The translations under genes were made by a program, and so were the position numbers. Below the pieces are notes generated by a model. The model did no database searches and was not told where the DNA came from. It saw only the letters and a program-made list of their open reading frames with translations. Below, one piece after another: positions 1-7,012 of a stretch of 14,147 bases of DNA (position 1 is its first letter; every line of letters starts with the position of its first letter). The stretch spans positions 1 to 14,147 of the forward strand of contig JALVBA010000026.1 of the NCBI GenBank assembly GCA_027010905.1, written 5' to 3'. The stretch comes from Marinilabiliaceae bacterium. GTDB taxonomy: Bacteria; Bacteroidota; Bacteroidia; Bacteroidales; Marinilabiliaceae.

Positions 1-32
1 GAACCAAATTAGAATAGTATTAAACATTATTG

Positions 33-40
33 TATTTTTG
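33..40 (+). promoter_or_regulatory. Possible -7 promoter element for cytidine deaminase
   Basis: TATTTTTG matches the Bacteroidetes -7 consensus TAnnTTTG and ends 22 bases before the cdd start codon. I see no good TTTG -33 partner 19-21 bases upstream. In AT-rich DNA this match can occur by chance, so the call is weak. Confidence 0.3.
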
Positions 41-62
41 AAATAAATGTAATCTGAAAGTT

Positions 63-545
63 ATGAAGAAGAGAGATATATCCGTTTCGGTTGATGTTTA
101 TGAGAGTAGGGGAGAGATGCCTGTTGAGTTGCAGAATCTTGTTTCAGAAGCAACTGAAGCAGCAAAGAGTGCTTATGCTCCATATTCAGGTTTTAGTGTG
201 GGGGCTGCCGTACTGATGGAGAATGGAGAGATTATTACTGGCAGTAATCAGGAGAATGCTGCCTATCCTTCAGGATTGTGTGCCGAGAGGGTTGCTGTTT
301 TTTATGCCAAAGCAAAATATCCGGAAATGGCCATTAAACAACTGGCAGTTATTGCCCTTAATGGTGATGAGATTGTTGACCCGCCTGCTGCCCCCTGTGG
401 TGCTTGTCGTCAGGTGTTTAATGAGTATGAGGAGATGCAGGAAGCTCCTCTGTCAGTGCTTTTGGCGGGTAAGGATGAGACGTTAAAGATTGAATCTTCA
501 GCTGATTTGTTGCCTCTTTCGTTTGGAAGCAGAGAGTTGGGGTGA
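63..545 (+). CDS. cdd: Cytidine deaminase
   Basis: This 160-residue cytosolic enzyme should hydrolytically deaminate cytidine and deoxycytidine to uridine and deoxyuridine in pyrimidine salvage. The active-site signature is complete. SGFSVGAAV at residues 42-50 and NQEN at 62-65 form the nucleoside pocket. CAE at 73-75 gives a zinc cysteine and the catalytic glutamate. PCGACRQ at 111-117 gives the other two zinc cysteines (C112 and C115). Three Cys ligands and this length are typical of the small homotetrameric class. The first 20 residues are a slightly long, non-conserved lead, but the ATG at 63 is the only sensible start close to the upstream region. It appears monocistronic, because about 460 bases without a gene follow. 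The family call is firm. Confidence 0.96.
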   Translation: MKKRDISVSVDVYESRGEMPVELQNLVSEATEAAKSAYAPYSGFSVGAAVLMENGEIITGSNQENAAYPSGLCAERVAVFYAKAKYPEMAIKQLAVIALNGDEIVDPPAAPCGACRQVFNEYEEMQEAPLSVLLAGKDETLKIESSADLLPLSFGSRELG

Positions 546-569
546 GAGTATGTGGGAAGTTATGGCATA

Positions 570-850
570 GACTCTTTCGCCCACTCCGGGGCTTGTTTTT
601 AACTTCTCTATATTCAAAGGGTGTGTTGCCCTTTGCTATTTTCTTTCGGGTCTAACGACCCTTACAATAACTCAAACAATCCTGTTTGCATAAAGTCAAG
701 CTTCATAAAGATTAGAATCTTATACTATAGTCCCAGTAGGGGCGCAAGAGTTTAACTCAGGGCAAAGCCCTGAGAATGGACGAAATAAAAAACAGCTTAG
801 CCCCGTAGCGGGCGTAAGAGAAAACAAAAAGTCGGTTAGTTGACCCTTAA
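570..850. repeat. Palindrome-rich intergenic region with two related modules
   Basis: No convincing gene lies between cdd and the permease. The region instead carries short perfect inverted repeats: CAAAGGG/CCCTTTG at 615-635, GGGTC/GACCC at 648-661, and CTCAGGGC/GCCCTGAG with an AAA loop at 756-774. It also holds two similar modules of about 23 bases at 728-750 and 798-820. Both have the form TAG-YCCC-nnnn-GGGCG-YAAGAG. The modular palindromes resemble dispersed intergenic repeats that I associate with Bacteroidetes genomes, but this family resemblance is from memory and not tested here. The rest of 546-1010 is AT-rich and unremarkable. Confidence 0.55.
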
Positions 851-953
851 GTCTTGATTGTTATATGTTCATTTATTTATTGATGCTTGCATCTCAAAAT
901 ATTACTTATCCATTATTTTGTAATAGACACCATTTATTATATAGAAAAATCTA

Positions 954-961
954 TATTTTTG
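954..961 (+). promoter_or_regulatory. Possible -7 promoter element for SLC13 permease
   Basis: TATTTTTG fits the TAnnTTTG -7 consensus of Bacteroidetes and lies 49 bases upstream of the permease ATG. No TTTG is found at the expected 19-21 base spacing, so this is only a candidate. Confidence 0.25.
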
Positions 962-1010
962 TTTATCTTTCTGTTGATTTTGCTAAAATCAATGATAACA
1001 TAAAATACGT

Positions 1011-2792
1011 ATGCAGCATTTTGACGCTTTTATTGTATTACTGGTAATTATATTTATTCTCGTTTCCCTTTATAAAGAGTGGGTTGGAGCTGCATTTACT
1101 TTCTTTATAGCAGTTTTGGTTCTGGGGCTGTTTGGCATTCTTACTCCCAAGGAGATGCTGTCGGGTTTTGCCAACGAGCAAATTGCTGTAGTGTTAATGC
1201 TGTTGCTTTTGGGTGATGTCATAAGACAGACTTCGATTATTGAGATATTTTTTGAGAAGATATTTCCCCGGTCATCATCCAATAATGGGTTTTTGATGCG
1301 AATGATGGTTTGGGTTGGTGGATTGTCAGCCTTCCTTAACAACACACCGTTGGTGGCGGTAATGATGCCTTATGTTCATCAGTGGAGTAAAAGGCACAAT
1401 GTATCTTCGTCGAAGCTGTTGATTCCCCTCTCGTATGCTGCCATCCTTGGTGGTTGTGTTACTCTAATTGGTACTTCAACAAACCTTATTGTTAGTGGTA
1501 TGGTTATCGATCAGGAGATTATACCCATGGAGCCTCTTGAGATGTTTGACTTCTTCTGGGTTGGCTTTCCCATGCTGATTATTGGCATTGTATACCTCTA
1601 TTTCTTTAGTTATCGCTATCTGCCCGACCGAAAGACTGCAATGGAGGAGATGGCTATTGGAGAGCGTAAATATCTTGTTGAAGCTGAGATTCGTACAGGC
1701 TCACACCTAATCAATAAAACCATTAGTGATACCGATTTCAGAAGAAATGAGAAGGAGTTATACCTGATAGAGATTGTCAGGAAGAAGCGTCTATATCAGG
1801 TTCTGGATGATGGTTTTGTTATGGAGGAGGGTGATGTGCTGAGGTTTGCCGGCGATAACAATAATATAACAGATATCCTATCCGAAAAGAGTGGGTTGAC
1901 GCTTCCTACCGTTGGAATGATGACGAAACTTAAACTCTTGCAGGTTATCGAAATTGTTATCTCCTATAACTCCAGTCTGATAACAAAATCGGTTAAAGAG
2001 GTTAATCTCAGAGGCAGGTACGATTCGGCTCTGATAGCTATTCATCGTAATGGTGAGAAGATAGTAGACCATATTGAGGATGTGAAACTGAAAGCAGGTG
2101 ATGTACTTCTAATAATTGCAGGTGAGAACTTTTACAGTAGTATTCAAGGAGGTCAGGATTTTTATCTCCTCTCGAAGGTTAAAGAGCTGCGTAAACCCGA
2201 ACGATATAAAGTGTGGACTCTTTTGGGAGGTACACTTCTGGCTATCTTTTTAGCCGCAATTAAGGTTGTACCACTGTTCATGGGGCTATTGGTTGTAATA
2301 GTGGTTATTAATATTATGAAGGTTGTCTCGGCTAAAGACCTTCCAAAAAGTATTGATTACAATTTGGCTGTTATCATTGCTCTGTCGTTAGCTCTTGGTA
2401 CAGCCATGCTTAAGTCGGGTGTGGCCGATATGATTGCAAACTTTATAATTTCAGTGTTCCTGCCGCTTGGGCGTGTTTCGTTGTTGGTAGGGATATTCAT
2501 AATCACATCAATTCTTGCTGCCTATATTACCAATAAAGCTGCTGTGGCCATAATATTTCCAATCTCACTTACCGCAGCTGCCAATCTGGGACTTGACCCT
2601 AAGCCGTTTGTTTTGATTGTATCCTTTGCTGCAGCCGCAAACTTTTTAACACCTATTGGTTACCAAACTAATCTTATGGTGTATGGTCCGGGTGGATACA
2701 TTTTTAAGGATTTCTTTAAGATTGGACTGCCTCTAACTATTATTTATATGGTGGTGGCTGTATCGGTTCTTAGCTATATGTATTTTACCTGA
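1011..2792 (+). CDS. SLC13-family anion permease with two TrkA-C (RCK-C) domains
   Basis: This 593-residue inner-membrane transporter has hydrophobic segments at about 6-42, 58-70, 100-120, 137-165, 183-200 and then 400-593. They flank a soluble cytoplasmic insert at about 215-385. The transport halves carry the paired family signatures: NNTPLVAVMMP (110-120) with GTSTNL (154-159), and ITNKAAVAIIFP (506-517) with TPIGYQTNLM (547-556). The STNL and QTNL motifs are the pseudo-symmetric substrate and sodium sites of the DASS/SLC13 fold. The insert holds two TrkA-C-like domains, at about 219-282 and 309-372, each ending in a GDVLRFAGD or GDVLLIIAGE motif. This architecture is typical of bacterial permeases for sulfate, dicarboxylates or other oxyanions, and the RCK-C domains probably bind a regulatory ligand. 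The substrate cannot be assigned, and no neighbour helps. Confidence 0.93.
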   Translation: MQHFDAFIVLLVIIFILVSLYKEWVGAAFTFFIAVLVLGLFGILTPKEMLSGFANEQIAVVLMLLLLGDVIRQTSIIEIFFEKIFPRSSSNNGFLMRMMVWVGGLSAFLNNTPLVAVMMPYVHQWSKRHNVSSSKLLIPLSYAAILGGCVTLIGTSTNLIVSGMVIDQEIIPMEPLEMFDFFWVGFPMLIIGIVYLYFFSYRYLPDRKTAMEEMAIGERKYLVEAEIRTGSHLINKTISDTDFRRNEKELYLIEIVRKKRLYQVLDDGFVMEEGDVLRFAGDNNNITDILSEKSGLTLPTVGMMTKLKLLQVIEIVISYNSSLITKSVKEVNLRGRYDSALIAIHRNGEKIVDHIEDVKLKAGDVLLIIAGENFYSSIQGGQDFYLLSKVKELRKPERYKVWTLLGGTLLAIFLAAIKVVPLFMGLLVVIVVINIMKVVSAKDLPKSIDYNLAVIIALSLALGTAMLKSGVADMIANFIISVFLPLGRVSLLVGIFIITSILAAYITNKAAVAIIFPISLTAAANLGLDPKPFVLIVSFAAAANFLTPIGYQTNLMVYGPGGYIFKDFFKIGLPLTIIYMVVAVSVLSYMYFT

Positions 2793-2983
2793 TTTTCAAA
2801 TTAAGGTATTATCCATGTAAGTTCTATTGCGAATTTTGTGGATGTTATGAAACAATTAAATTTAATTTGCCATTTTACTCTTTACCTACACTTTGCGTCT
2901 GTGCGTGATCAACTATTCAGGTTAAACGCTTAATTTGTATAATACATGTGGATTAGATCCAAAAAATATAAACCGTTAATCAC
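2793..2983. other. Convergent intergenic spacer
   Basis: This spacer separates two convergent genes. It contains a 14-bp AT palindrome (AATTAAATTTAATT at 2854-2867) and a phrase, CTTTGCGTCTGTGCGTGA at 2891-2908, of a formulaic type that recurs between genes in many Bacteroidetes. I see no GC-rich terminator stem and no ORF with coding character. Confidence 0.4.
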
Positions 2984-4165
2984 CTACGGAATCGTAAACC
3001 TCTCCCAAAACTTCTTGTCAACAGGTTTGTCTGAATAGTACTCCCTTTGGCTTTTTATAGTGCTTTTACCCTTTTCTACCTCCAAAACTTTCATGCTCTC
3101 ATGCACGTTTAACTCTTTACCGTCACTGCCCGAAAATACCTTGTCAACACCTACACTGCTGAGCATGTACTTCCCTTCACTATCTTTACGATACAGAGTA
3201 ACCACCTTGTAACTTGCTTTTATAACAGATTTCGATATTATCTCATCATTGTAATAGGCAGTGTATCCATATTGAAAATGACCGTCAGTTTCAATATCTA
3301 ACTCATTTCGGACTACTGCATTTGTTGTTTTTGAAATATAAATAACACCTGAGTATTGCGTAACGTTTCTGTTTCCTGTATTGGAGAAATCAGGTTTACT
3401 GTTTTTATAACTTATTGCCCATATTGAGTCTCCAGTGAAAACCGTAATGTCTTCCAGTTTCAGCTCAAAACCGAACAGTCCGGCCGAATCGAGAATGTTA
3501 CCCCTCACACGCGCTATGTCAAAAAGTAGCATAAATTCGACATCACACACTCCCTCATCAATAGGTTTGACCTCGAAGTTTCTTCTTATCTCATCTATTT
3601 TGTACGAACGATCTACAAAAGCAGCTGTGTATGTTCTGTCTCTGTACCCCTCTGAATCAGCCACAGAAATAACAGCCTCTGTTTTATTATTATTTTTCTT
3701 GTTCTCACTCAAAAAGAATGTGTTGTATTCAAACGGCTCAGTAATATAGTTCTGACGAATCAAGTTTTCTGCCGATTTAATTATCCCGTAAAGAACCATA
3801 GATTGTGCTTTGATGTCTACCTGAGAGATGCCGTACCTTACAGGTGTAAGGTTTATTGTTTGCATCGCATCACCCGACAGTTTACCCACTTTTAACTTCT
3901 TCGTTTGATATCCAACAGCAGAGATAACTGCATCATAATCTGAGTATTTATCGTTAAGGGTAAGTTTAAACATACCGTCAATATCAGATGCTGTTCCCAG
4001 AAACGTACCTTTAATACCAATATTTGCAAATTCAACCGGACTATTATTTGAGGCATCAACAATCTTTCCGCTAATGCTGTACTGATTGTTCTGCGAAAAA
4101 ACGGGTGTTGAAATGAGAGAAAAAAGAATAATAATGGTTAAAAGATTTATATAAATAGGTCTCAT
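2984..4165 (-). CDS. Secreted CarboxypepD_reg-like domain protein
   Basis: This 393-residue protein begins with a Sec signal peptide (hydrophobic core about 7-20, likely cleavage after VFSQ near residue 25). A CarboxypepD_reg-like beta-sandwich follows at about 28-107, recognised by SGKIVDASNNSPVEFANIGI, then GT-x-SDIDG-x-F and AVGYQTK. This domain also caps the N-terminus of many TonB-dependent and DUF5686-type outer-membrane proteins. The rest (about 120-393) starts with a segment of the type AENLIRQNY-x-PFEYNTFF, common in periplasmic or surface proteins of Bacteroidetes, and is otherwise predicted beta-rich. No TonB barrel or catalytic motif is visible. A role at the cell envelope is likely, but the molecular function is unknown. 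It is monocistronic, with the coiled-coil lipoprotein divergent from it. Confidence 0.85.
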   Translation of the reverse strand: MRPIYINLLTIIILFSLISTPVFSQNNQYSISGKIVDASNNSPVEFANIGIKGTFLGTASDIDGMFKLTLNDKYSDYDAVISAVGYQTKKLKVGKLSGDAMQTINLTPVRYGISQVDIKAQSMVLYGIIKSAENLIRQNYITEPFEYNTFFLSENKKNNNKTEAVISVADSEGYRDRTYTAAFVDRSYKIDEIRRNFEVKPIDEGVCDVEFMLLFDIARVRGNILDSAGLFGFELKLEDITVFTGDSIWAISYKNSKPDFSNTGNRNVTQYSGVIYISKTTNAVVRNELDIETDGHFQYGYTAYYNDEIISKSVIKASYKVVTLYRKDSEGKYMLSSVGVDKVFSGSDGKELNVHESMKVLEVEKGKSTIKSQREYYSDKPVDKKFWERFTIP

Positions 4166-4179
4166 AATAAAAGATTTTT

Positions 4180-4187
4180 TATTTTTG
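4180..4187 (+). promoter_or_regulatory. Possible -7 promoter element for coiled-coil lipoprotein
   Basis: TATTTTTG matches TAnnTTTG and ends 35 bases before the lipoprotein ATG, inside the 57-base divergent spacer. No matching -33 TTTG is seen. Confidence 0.3.
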
Positions 4188-4222
4188 ATATAAATTTAGA
4201 AACCTTTTTAAATATCAGAAGC

Positions 4223-4942
4223 ATGTTACGCAAAATATTTTTATTTATTATTACTCTTTCTATTTTTTCAGGATGTGTTGTTTCGAAGAAGAAGTATGAA
4301 GCTCTGCTCTCTGAAAAGAACCATCTGTCGAAGAATCTTGATGAAAAAAACGTAGAAAATAGTAAACTCTCCTCTGATCTTAAGTCGGCAGTTGCAGATT
4401 ATGAGAAGGTGAGATACGACCTTAGTAAGAGTAATGCCATCAAATCAGATGAGGTTAGTGATTTAATGATTCAGTCTACTACATTCCAGAAGAAGATAGA
4501 TGAGCTGAACAAACAGCTGAACAATATTCAGAGTGATTATAAGTACAACAAGCAGTCGGCACTAAAAACATCAGAGCAACTACAGTCAGTAAAAAAGCAG
4601 TTAACCCAGCTTCAGCGCGACACTGCAAGTCTGCGTTACTCCATTAAGCTTGCAAAGAGCAGGAATGAGATGGTTCAAAAGGAGTATACGGAATCGAGAG
4701 AAAAATATAACACACTCTACTCTAACTATTCAGAAGTAAAGGATGATGTGCAGAAAAAGGATATTCAGCTTAAATCATTAGAGCAGCAGCTGATAGGTCA
4801 GAAAGAGACAGTGGAGTCAATATCCAAAGCTTTTATCAGTTTGCGTAAAGAGTTGCTCAGTGCAAAATCGAAAAACACCCCTATCGATCCAAATAAAAAC
4901 TCTCACATCGATAAGATAGCGAAGCTTTTGGGGCACTATTAA
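4223..4942 (+). CDS. Coiled-coil lipoprotein (OmpA-type N-terminal region without OmpA domain)
   Basis: This 239-residue protein has an SPII signal with lipobox FSGC (Cys18), so it should be lipid-anchored in the envelope. From about residue 22 to 215 it is almost entirely heptad-like and rich in Lys, Glu, Ser, Gln and Leu, consistent with a long helical coiled coil. The start (CVVSKKKYEALLSEKNHL) closely resembles the N-terminus of Bacteroidetes OmpA/MotB-family lipoproteins. In those proteins a coiled coil is followed by a peptidoglycan-binding OmpA domain. Here the protein stops at about residue 239 with no OmpA motif, and none is found in the bases that follow. It could be a naturally short form acting as an envelope spacer or scaffold. 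A lost C-terminus is the alternative. Confidence 0.85.
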   Translation: MLRKIFLFIITLSIFSGCVVSKKKYEALLSEKNHLSKNLDEKNVENSKLSSDLKSAVADYEKVRYDLSKSNAIKSDEVSDLMIQSTTFQKKIDELNKQLNNIQSDYKYNKQSALKTSEQLQSVKKQLTQLQRDTASLRYSIKLAKSRNEMVQKEYTESREKYNTLYSNYSEVKDDVQKKDIQLKSLEQQLIGQKETVESISKAFISLRKELLSAKSKNTPIDPNKNSHIDKIAKLLGHY

Positions 4943-5108
4943 TAGTTTTGGGTTTCGGGTTTCAGGTTACTAGCTTCTGACACTGATTACTGCTGACTGA
5001 CTTGACGATTGATTCGATTTTGCTATCGCTTCAATTGAATCAATGTCTTTAATATTGTCGTTCACCCGAAATGCTTACCGAATACTTTTTACTTTCCTCA
5101 AAGTACCA
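4943..5108. other. Convergent spacer with formulaic short repeats
   Basis: The spacer between the convergent lipoprotein and GH16-like genes opens with the near-tandem phrase GGGTTTCGGGTTTCAGGTTA (4951-4970). A CTGA/CTGCTGACTGACT-rich stretch follows (4977-5003). I see no gene. Both pieces are low-complexity repeats typical of intergenic DNA in this phylum. Confidence 0.4.
5008..5044. terminator. Possible bidirectional terminator hairpin
   Basis: ATTGATTCGATT at 5008-5019 pairs with AATTGAATCAAT at 5033-5044 through 12 base pairs (one G-T) around a 13-base loop. It sits between two convergent genes. It is AT-rich and has no strong T tail, so it may be only a weak terminator. Confidence 0.35.
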
Positions 5109-6566
5109 CTATTCCTGCTCTATCGGCTTGTAGCATCTTACCCAGTCGATGTCCATTGAGGTAGGCAGATTAGAGGGCGTATTTTCATCCAGCAGGTGTG
5201 AGCTGAATACCAGATACATTGGTTGCTCCGGTATGTTTGAGTTAACCTCTTTAATTATCTTACCATTAATTTTCCATGTTAACTTTTCCGGTGTCCACTC
5301 AAGTGAGAATATGAAGAAGTTATCAGAGAAATTTGCTCCTGCTATTTCAAAAGAGATATTTTTAAATGAGTCTCCTTCGGCAAGATGATAACCTACCTTT
5401 ATCTTTTTGGATGATTTGGAATTGTATCTCAGAATATCTATTTGCGGTACATTCATCTCTGAAACCATCCAGAATGAGTGGGTAACAGGGTAGGAGTGGT
5501 TTAACCTTATTTTTGCTTCAAACTTACCATACTTTTGCCTGAAGCTCTGCCCTGTACTTATCAGCCCCGAAGAGTATTGAAATTCGGCAGGCATAAAGCC
5601 GTACTGCTTATCCCATATTTTCCCGTTACAATCCTCTCTTTTTGTGACAATACTAGCCATTGAATCGCGTAACTCAACATTACTATCCTGAAAAAACTGT
5701 TTCTCGTGGGCAAGAACATAGTTGTCGTTTAGCAGTGCTTTACCCCAGAAGTATCCTGTAATCCATCTGGAGGCATCAAGCGACTTGCTGTCGAATTCAT
5801 CACTAAACGATAGATCCCACTTATGTACCTCATCAAACAGATTCTCTTTTTTTATTTTGGTGTACCAGATAAATTCAGGAGTTTTCTTTATCTCTTTATA
5901 TTCATTTAACAGACTATACTCTTCCGATTTTTTAAACCGGTCTTTATCCTCCATCTCAGCTTTAAAATCAAGAAACTCTTTCGAGTTGATATATTTGAGC
6001 TCCTCATTGTAATTGCTGATTCGTTCGGAGCCATTAAGTATTTCGTAGTTCTTAAAAGCAGTAGAGTTGAGTGCTCTATTCACGAAACGAATATCATCTA
6101 TTTTTCTTAACTTTTTAAACTCTTTTAGTTTTTCAAACTCAGCCGTTTTCTTAAATCCTTTAGTTGCTTTAGCTTGCTGAAAAGTTGATGATCCGACGAA
6201 ATTCTTCAGTTCAATAAAACGTTGATATTCATCTGAGCTCAATGTTTTATCAATTCGTTCAGGTTTACCGCTATTCTTAAACTTGAAGTAGCTCTTTATA
6301 TCTTTAGATCTCTTCAGAGTCTTAAAGTTCTTCTGTTTTCTATACTGCTCGGTATCTTTAAATTTCTCAGTCTTCAGCTTCTTCACCATTTTCTCAAACT
6401 TACCGGAGTGAACCTGTTTGTCGAGCTCTAGGAATCGTTTGTGATAGTTTGAACCTTCATACTCCTGAAAGCGTTCAAAATCTGCTCTCAGGTTGTTTAT
6501 TTTTGATTCGTATTTTGCAGTGTCCGGGAACTTACTCCCGAATAGTTTACTAAATATACCTGACAT
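5109..6566 (-). CDS. GH16-fold protein with N-terminal charged repeats, probable pseudoenzyme
   Basis: This 485-residue protein has no signal peptide (start MSGIFSKLFGSKF). Residues about 55-245 are Lys/Glu/Phe/Tyr-rich degenerate repeats of roughly 30 residues, for example at 69-99, 110-137, 138-168 and 211-242. Their shared pattern is F-K-x-T-x-E-Y-x-K-x-K-E-F-K-x-L. Residues about 249-480 are a GH16 concanavalin-like domain: LSFSDEFDSKSLDASRW near 252, GKFEAKIRL near 347, SFWMVSE near 364, SLEWTPEKLTWKINGK near 421 and a closing DIDWVRCYKP. The GH16 active site E-x-D-x-x-E reads Q375-I-D377-I-L-R380 here, so the nucleophile and acid/base glutamates are gone while the middle Asp remains. 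I infer a non-hydrolytic, possibly carbohydrate-binding and possibly cytoplasmic protein. The ATG start is unambiguous. Confidence 0.88.
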   Translation of the reverse strand: MSGIFSKLFGSKFPDTAKYESKINNLRADFERFQEYEGSNYHKRFLELDKQVHSGKFEKMVKKLKTEKFKDTEQYRKQKNFKTLKRSKDIKSYFKFKNSGKPERIDKTLSSDEYQRFIELKNFVGSSTFQQAKATKGFKKTAEFEKLKEFKKLRKIDDIRFVNRALNSTAFKNYEILNGSERISNYNEELKYINSKEFLDFKAEMEDKDRFKKSEEYSLLNEYKEIKKTPEFIWYTKIKKENLFDEVHKWDLSFSDEFDSKSLDASRWITGYFWGKALLNDNYVLAHEKQFFQDSNVELRDSMASIVTKREDCNGKIWDKQYGFMPAEFQYSSGLISTGQSFRQKYGKFEAKIRLNHSYPVTHSFWMVSEMNVPQIDILRYNSKSSKKIKVGYHLAEGDSFKNISFEIAGANFSDNFFIFSLEWTPEKLTWKINGKIIKEVNSNIPEQPMYLVFSSHLLDENTPSNLPTSMDIDWVRCYKPIEQE

Positions 6567-6642
6567 ATTATGAGATGTTTAGATTTAATATATTTTATGC
6601 ATACGAAATTTTATCATTTTTGTTAAGGAAACAGGCTAAAAA

Positions 6643-6813
6643 ATGCATTTTTTTTTTTCGTATCTTCACTTTTATTGCGAGAAGTGCGAAAAAACATACT
6701 GCCTCAACGATATTCCTGTTTCTACAATAACCTACCTAAAAGTTTCACTCGGAGCTGTTCTCTTTCTGATTGTAATACGTGGTGCTATAAGAATTATTAA
6801 GCTGTGCAGGTAA
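6643..6813 (+). CDS. Small Cys-motif membrane protein (56 aa), hypothetical
   Basis: A 56-residue reading frame begins at ATG 6643 and stops at TAA 6811-6813. It encodes a short aromatic start (MHFFFSYLHFY), a cysteine cluster C12-x2-C15-x4-C20 with H9 close by, and one hydrophobic segment at about 34-52 followed by Lys and Arg. This suggests a small zinc-ribbon-like knuckle attached to the membrane. A purine-rich AAGGAA lies about 13 bases upstream, plausible as a weak ribosome site. The codons directly after the start contain ten consecutive T residues, so slippage could switch the frame, or the true start could lie elsewhere. It diverges from the GH16-like gene and is followed by a strong hairpin. 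I do not recognise the family. Confidence 0.5.
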   Translation: MHFFFSYLHFYCEKCEKTYCLNDIPVSTITYLKVSLGAVLFLIVIRGAIRIIKLCR

Positions 6814-6840
6814 AAGGCCTTTGGTAATTAGAATGTAACA

Positions 6841-6872
6841 AAAAGAGTTCAACCGTAAAGTTGAACTCTTTT
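6841..6872. terminator. Strong hairpin terminator after tRNA-Leu
   Basis: AAAAGAGTTCAAC (6841-6853) and GTTGAACTCTTTT (6860-6872) form a perfect 13-bp stem around a 6-base loop. The hairpin lies 1 base past the 3' end of tRNA-Leu. The minus-strand copy ends in CTCTTTTTG, which fits an intrinsic terminator. The stem is symmetric, so it could also end the small plus-strand gene that stops at 6813. Confidence 0.8.
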
Positions 6873-6873
6873 G

Positions 6874-6957
6874 TGCCCAGAACAAGACTCGAACTTGCAC
6901 GACCTTGCGGTCACAGGCCCCTCAAGCCTGCGTGTCTACCAGTTTCACCACCTGGGC
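6874..6957 (-). tRNA. tRNA-Leu (anticodon GAG)
   Basis: This 84-base tRNA folds fully. The acceptor GCCCAGG pairs with TCTGGGC (last pair G-T). The anticodon stem CAGGC/GCCTG encloses loop TTGAGGG, giving anticodon GAG. The long class II variable arm has stem GACC/GGTC with a GCAA loop, and the T arm is GCAAG-TTCGAGT-CTTGT. The discriminator is A, as expected for leucine, and CCA is not encoded. It reads CUC and CUU codons. It probably shares a transcript with the upstream tRNA-Gly. Confidence 0.97.
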
Positions 6958-6961
6958 ATAT

Positions 6962-7006
6962 TTTAAGATAAGATAGAGACTAAGAGAGTCTCTATCTTAT
7001 CTTAAA
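6962..7006. repeat. Perfect 20-bp inverted repeat between the tRNA genes
   Basis: TTTAAGATAAGATAGAGACT at 6962-6981 is exactly reverse-complemented at 6987-7006 with only a 5-base AAGAG loop. It starts 5 bases upstream of the 5' end of tRNA-Leu. It has no following T run, so it is not a classical terminator. It could act as an RNA processing hairpin between the two tRNAs, or it could be a remnant of an insertion. Confidence 0.85.
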
Positions 7007-7012
7007 TATTAT

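Noticed and set aside
570..850. CRISPR-like array suggested by the repeated palindromic modules
   Set aside because: Only two imperfect copies of about 23 bases, no regular spacers and no cas genes.
865..1047. 60-residue hydrophobic plus-strand frame before the permease
   Set aside because: It overlaps the permease start, has AT-driven hydrophobic composition and no domain, and lies where a promoter is expected.
2854..2867. 14-bp AT palindrome as a terminator or operator
   Set aside because: It has no GC, no loop and no T tail, and such palindromes are expected by chance in AT-rich spacers.
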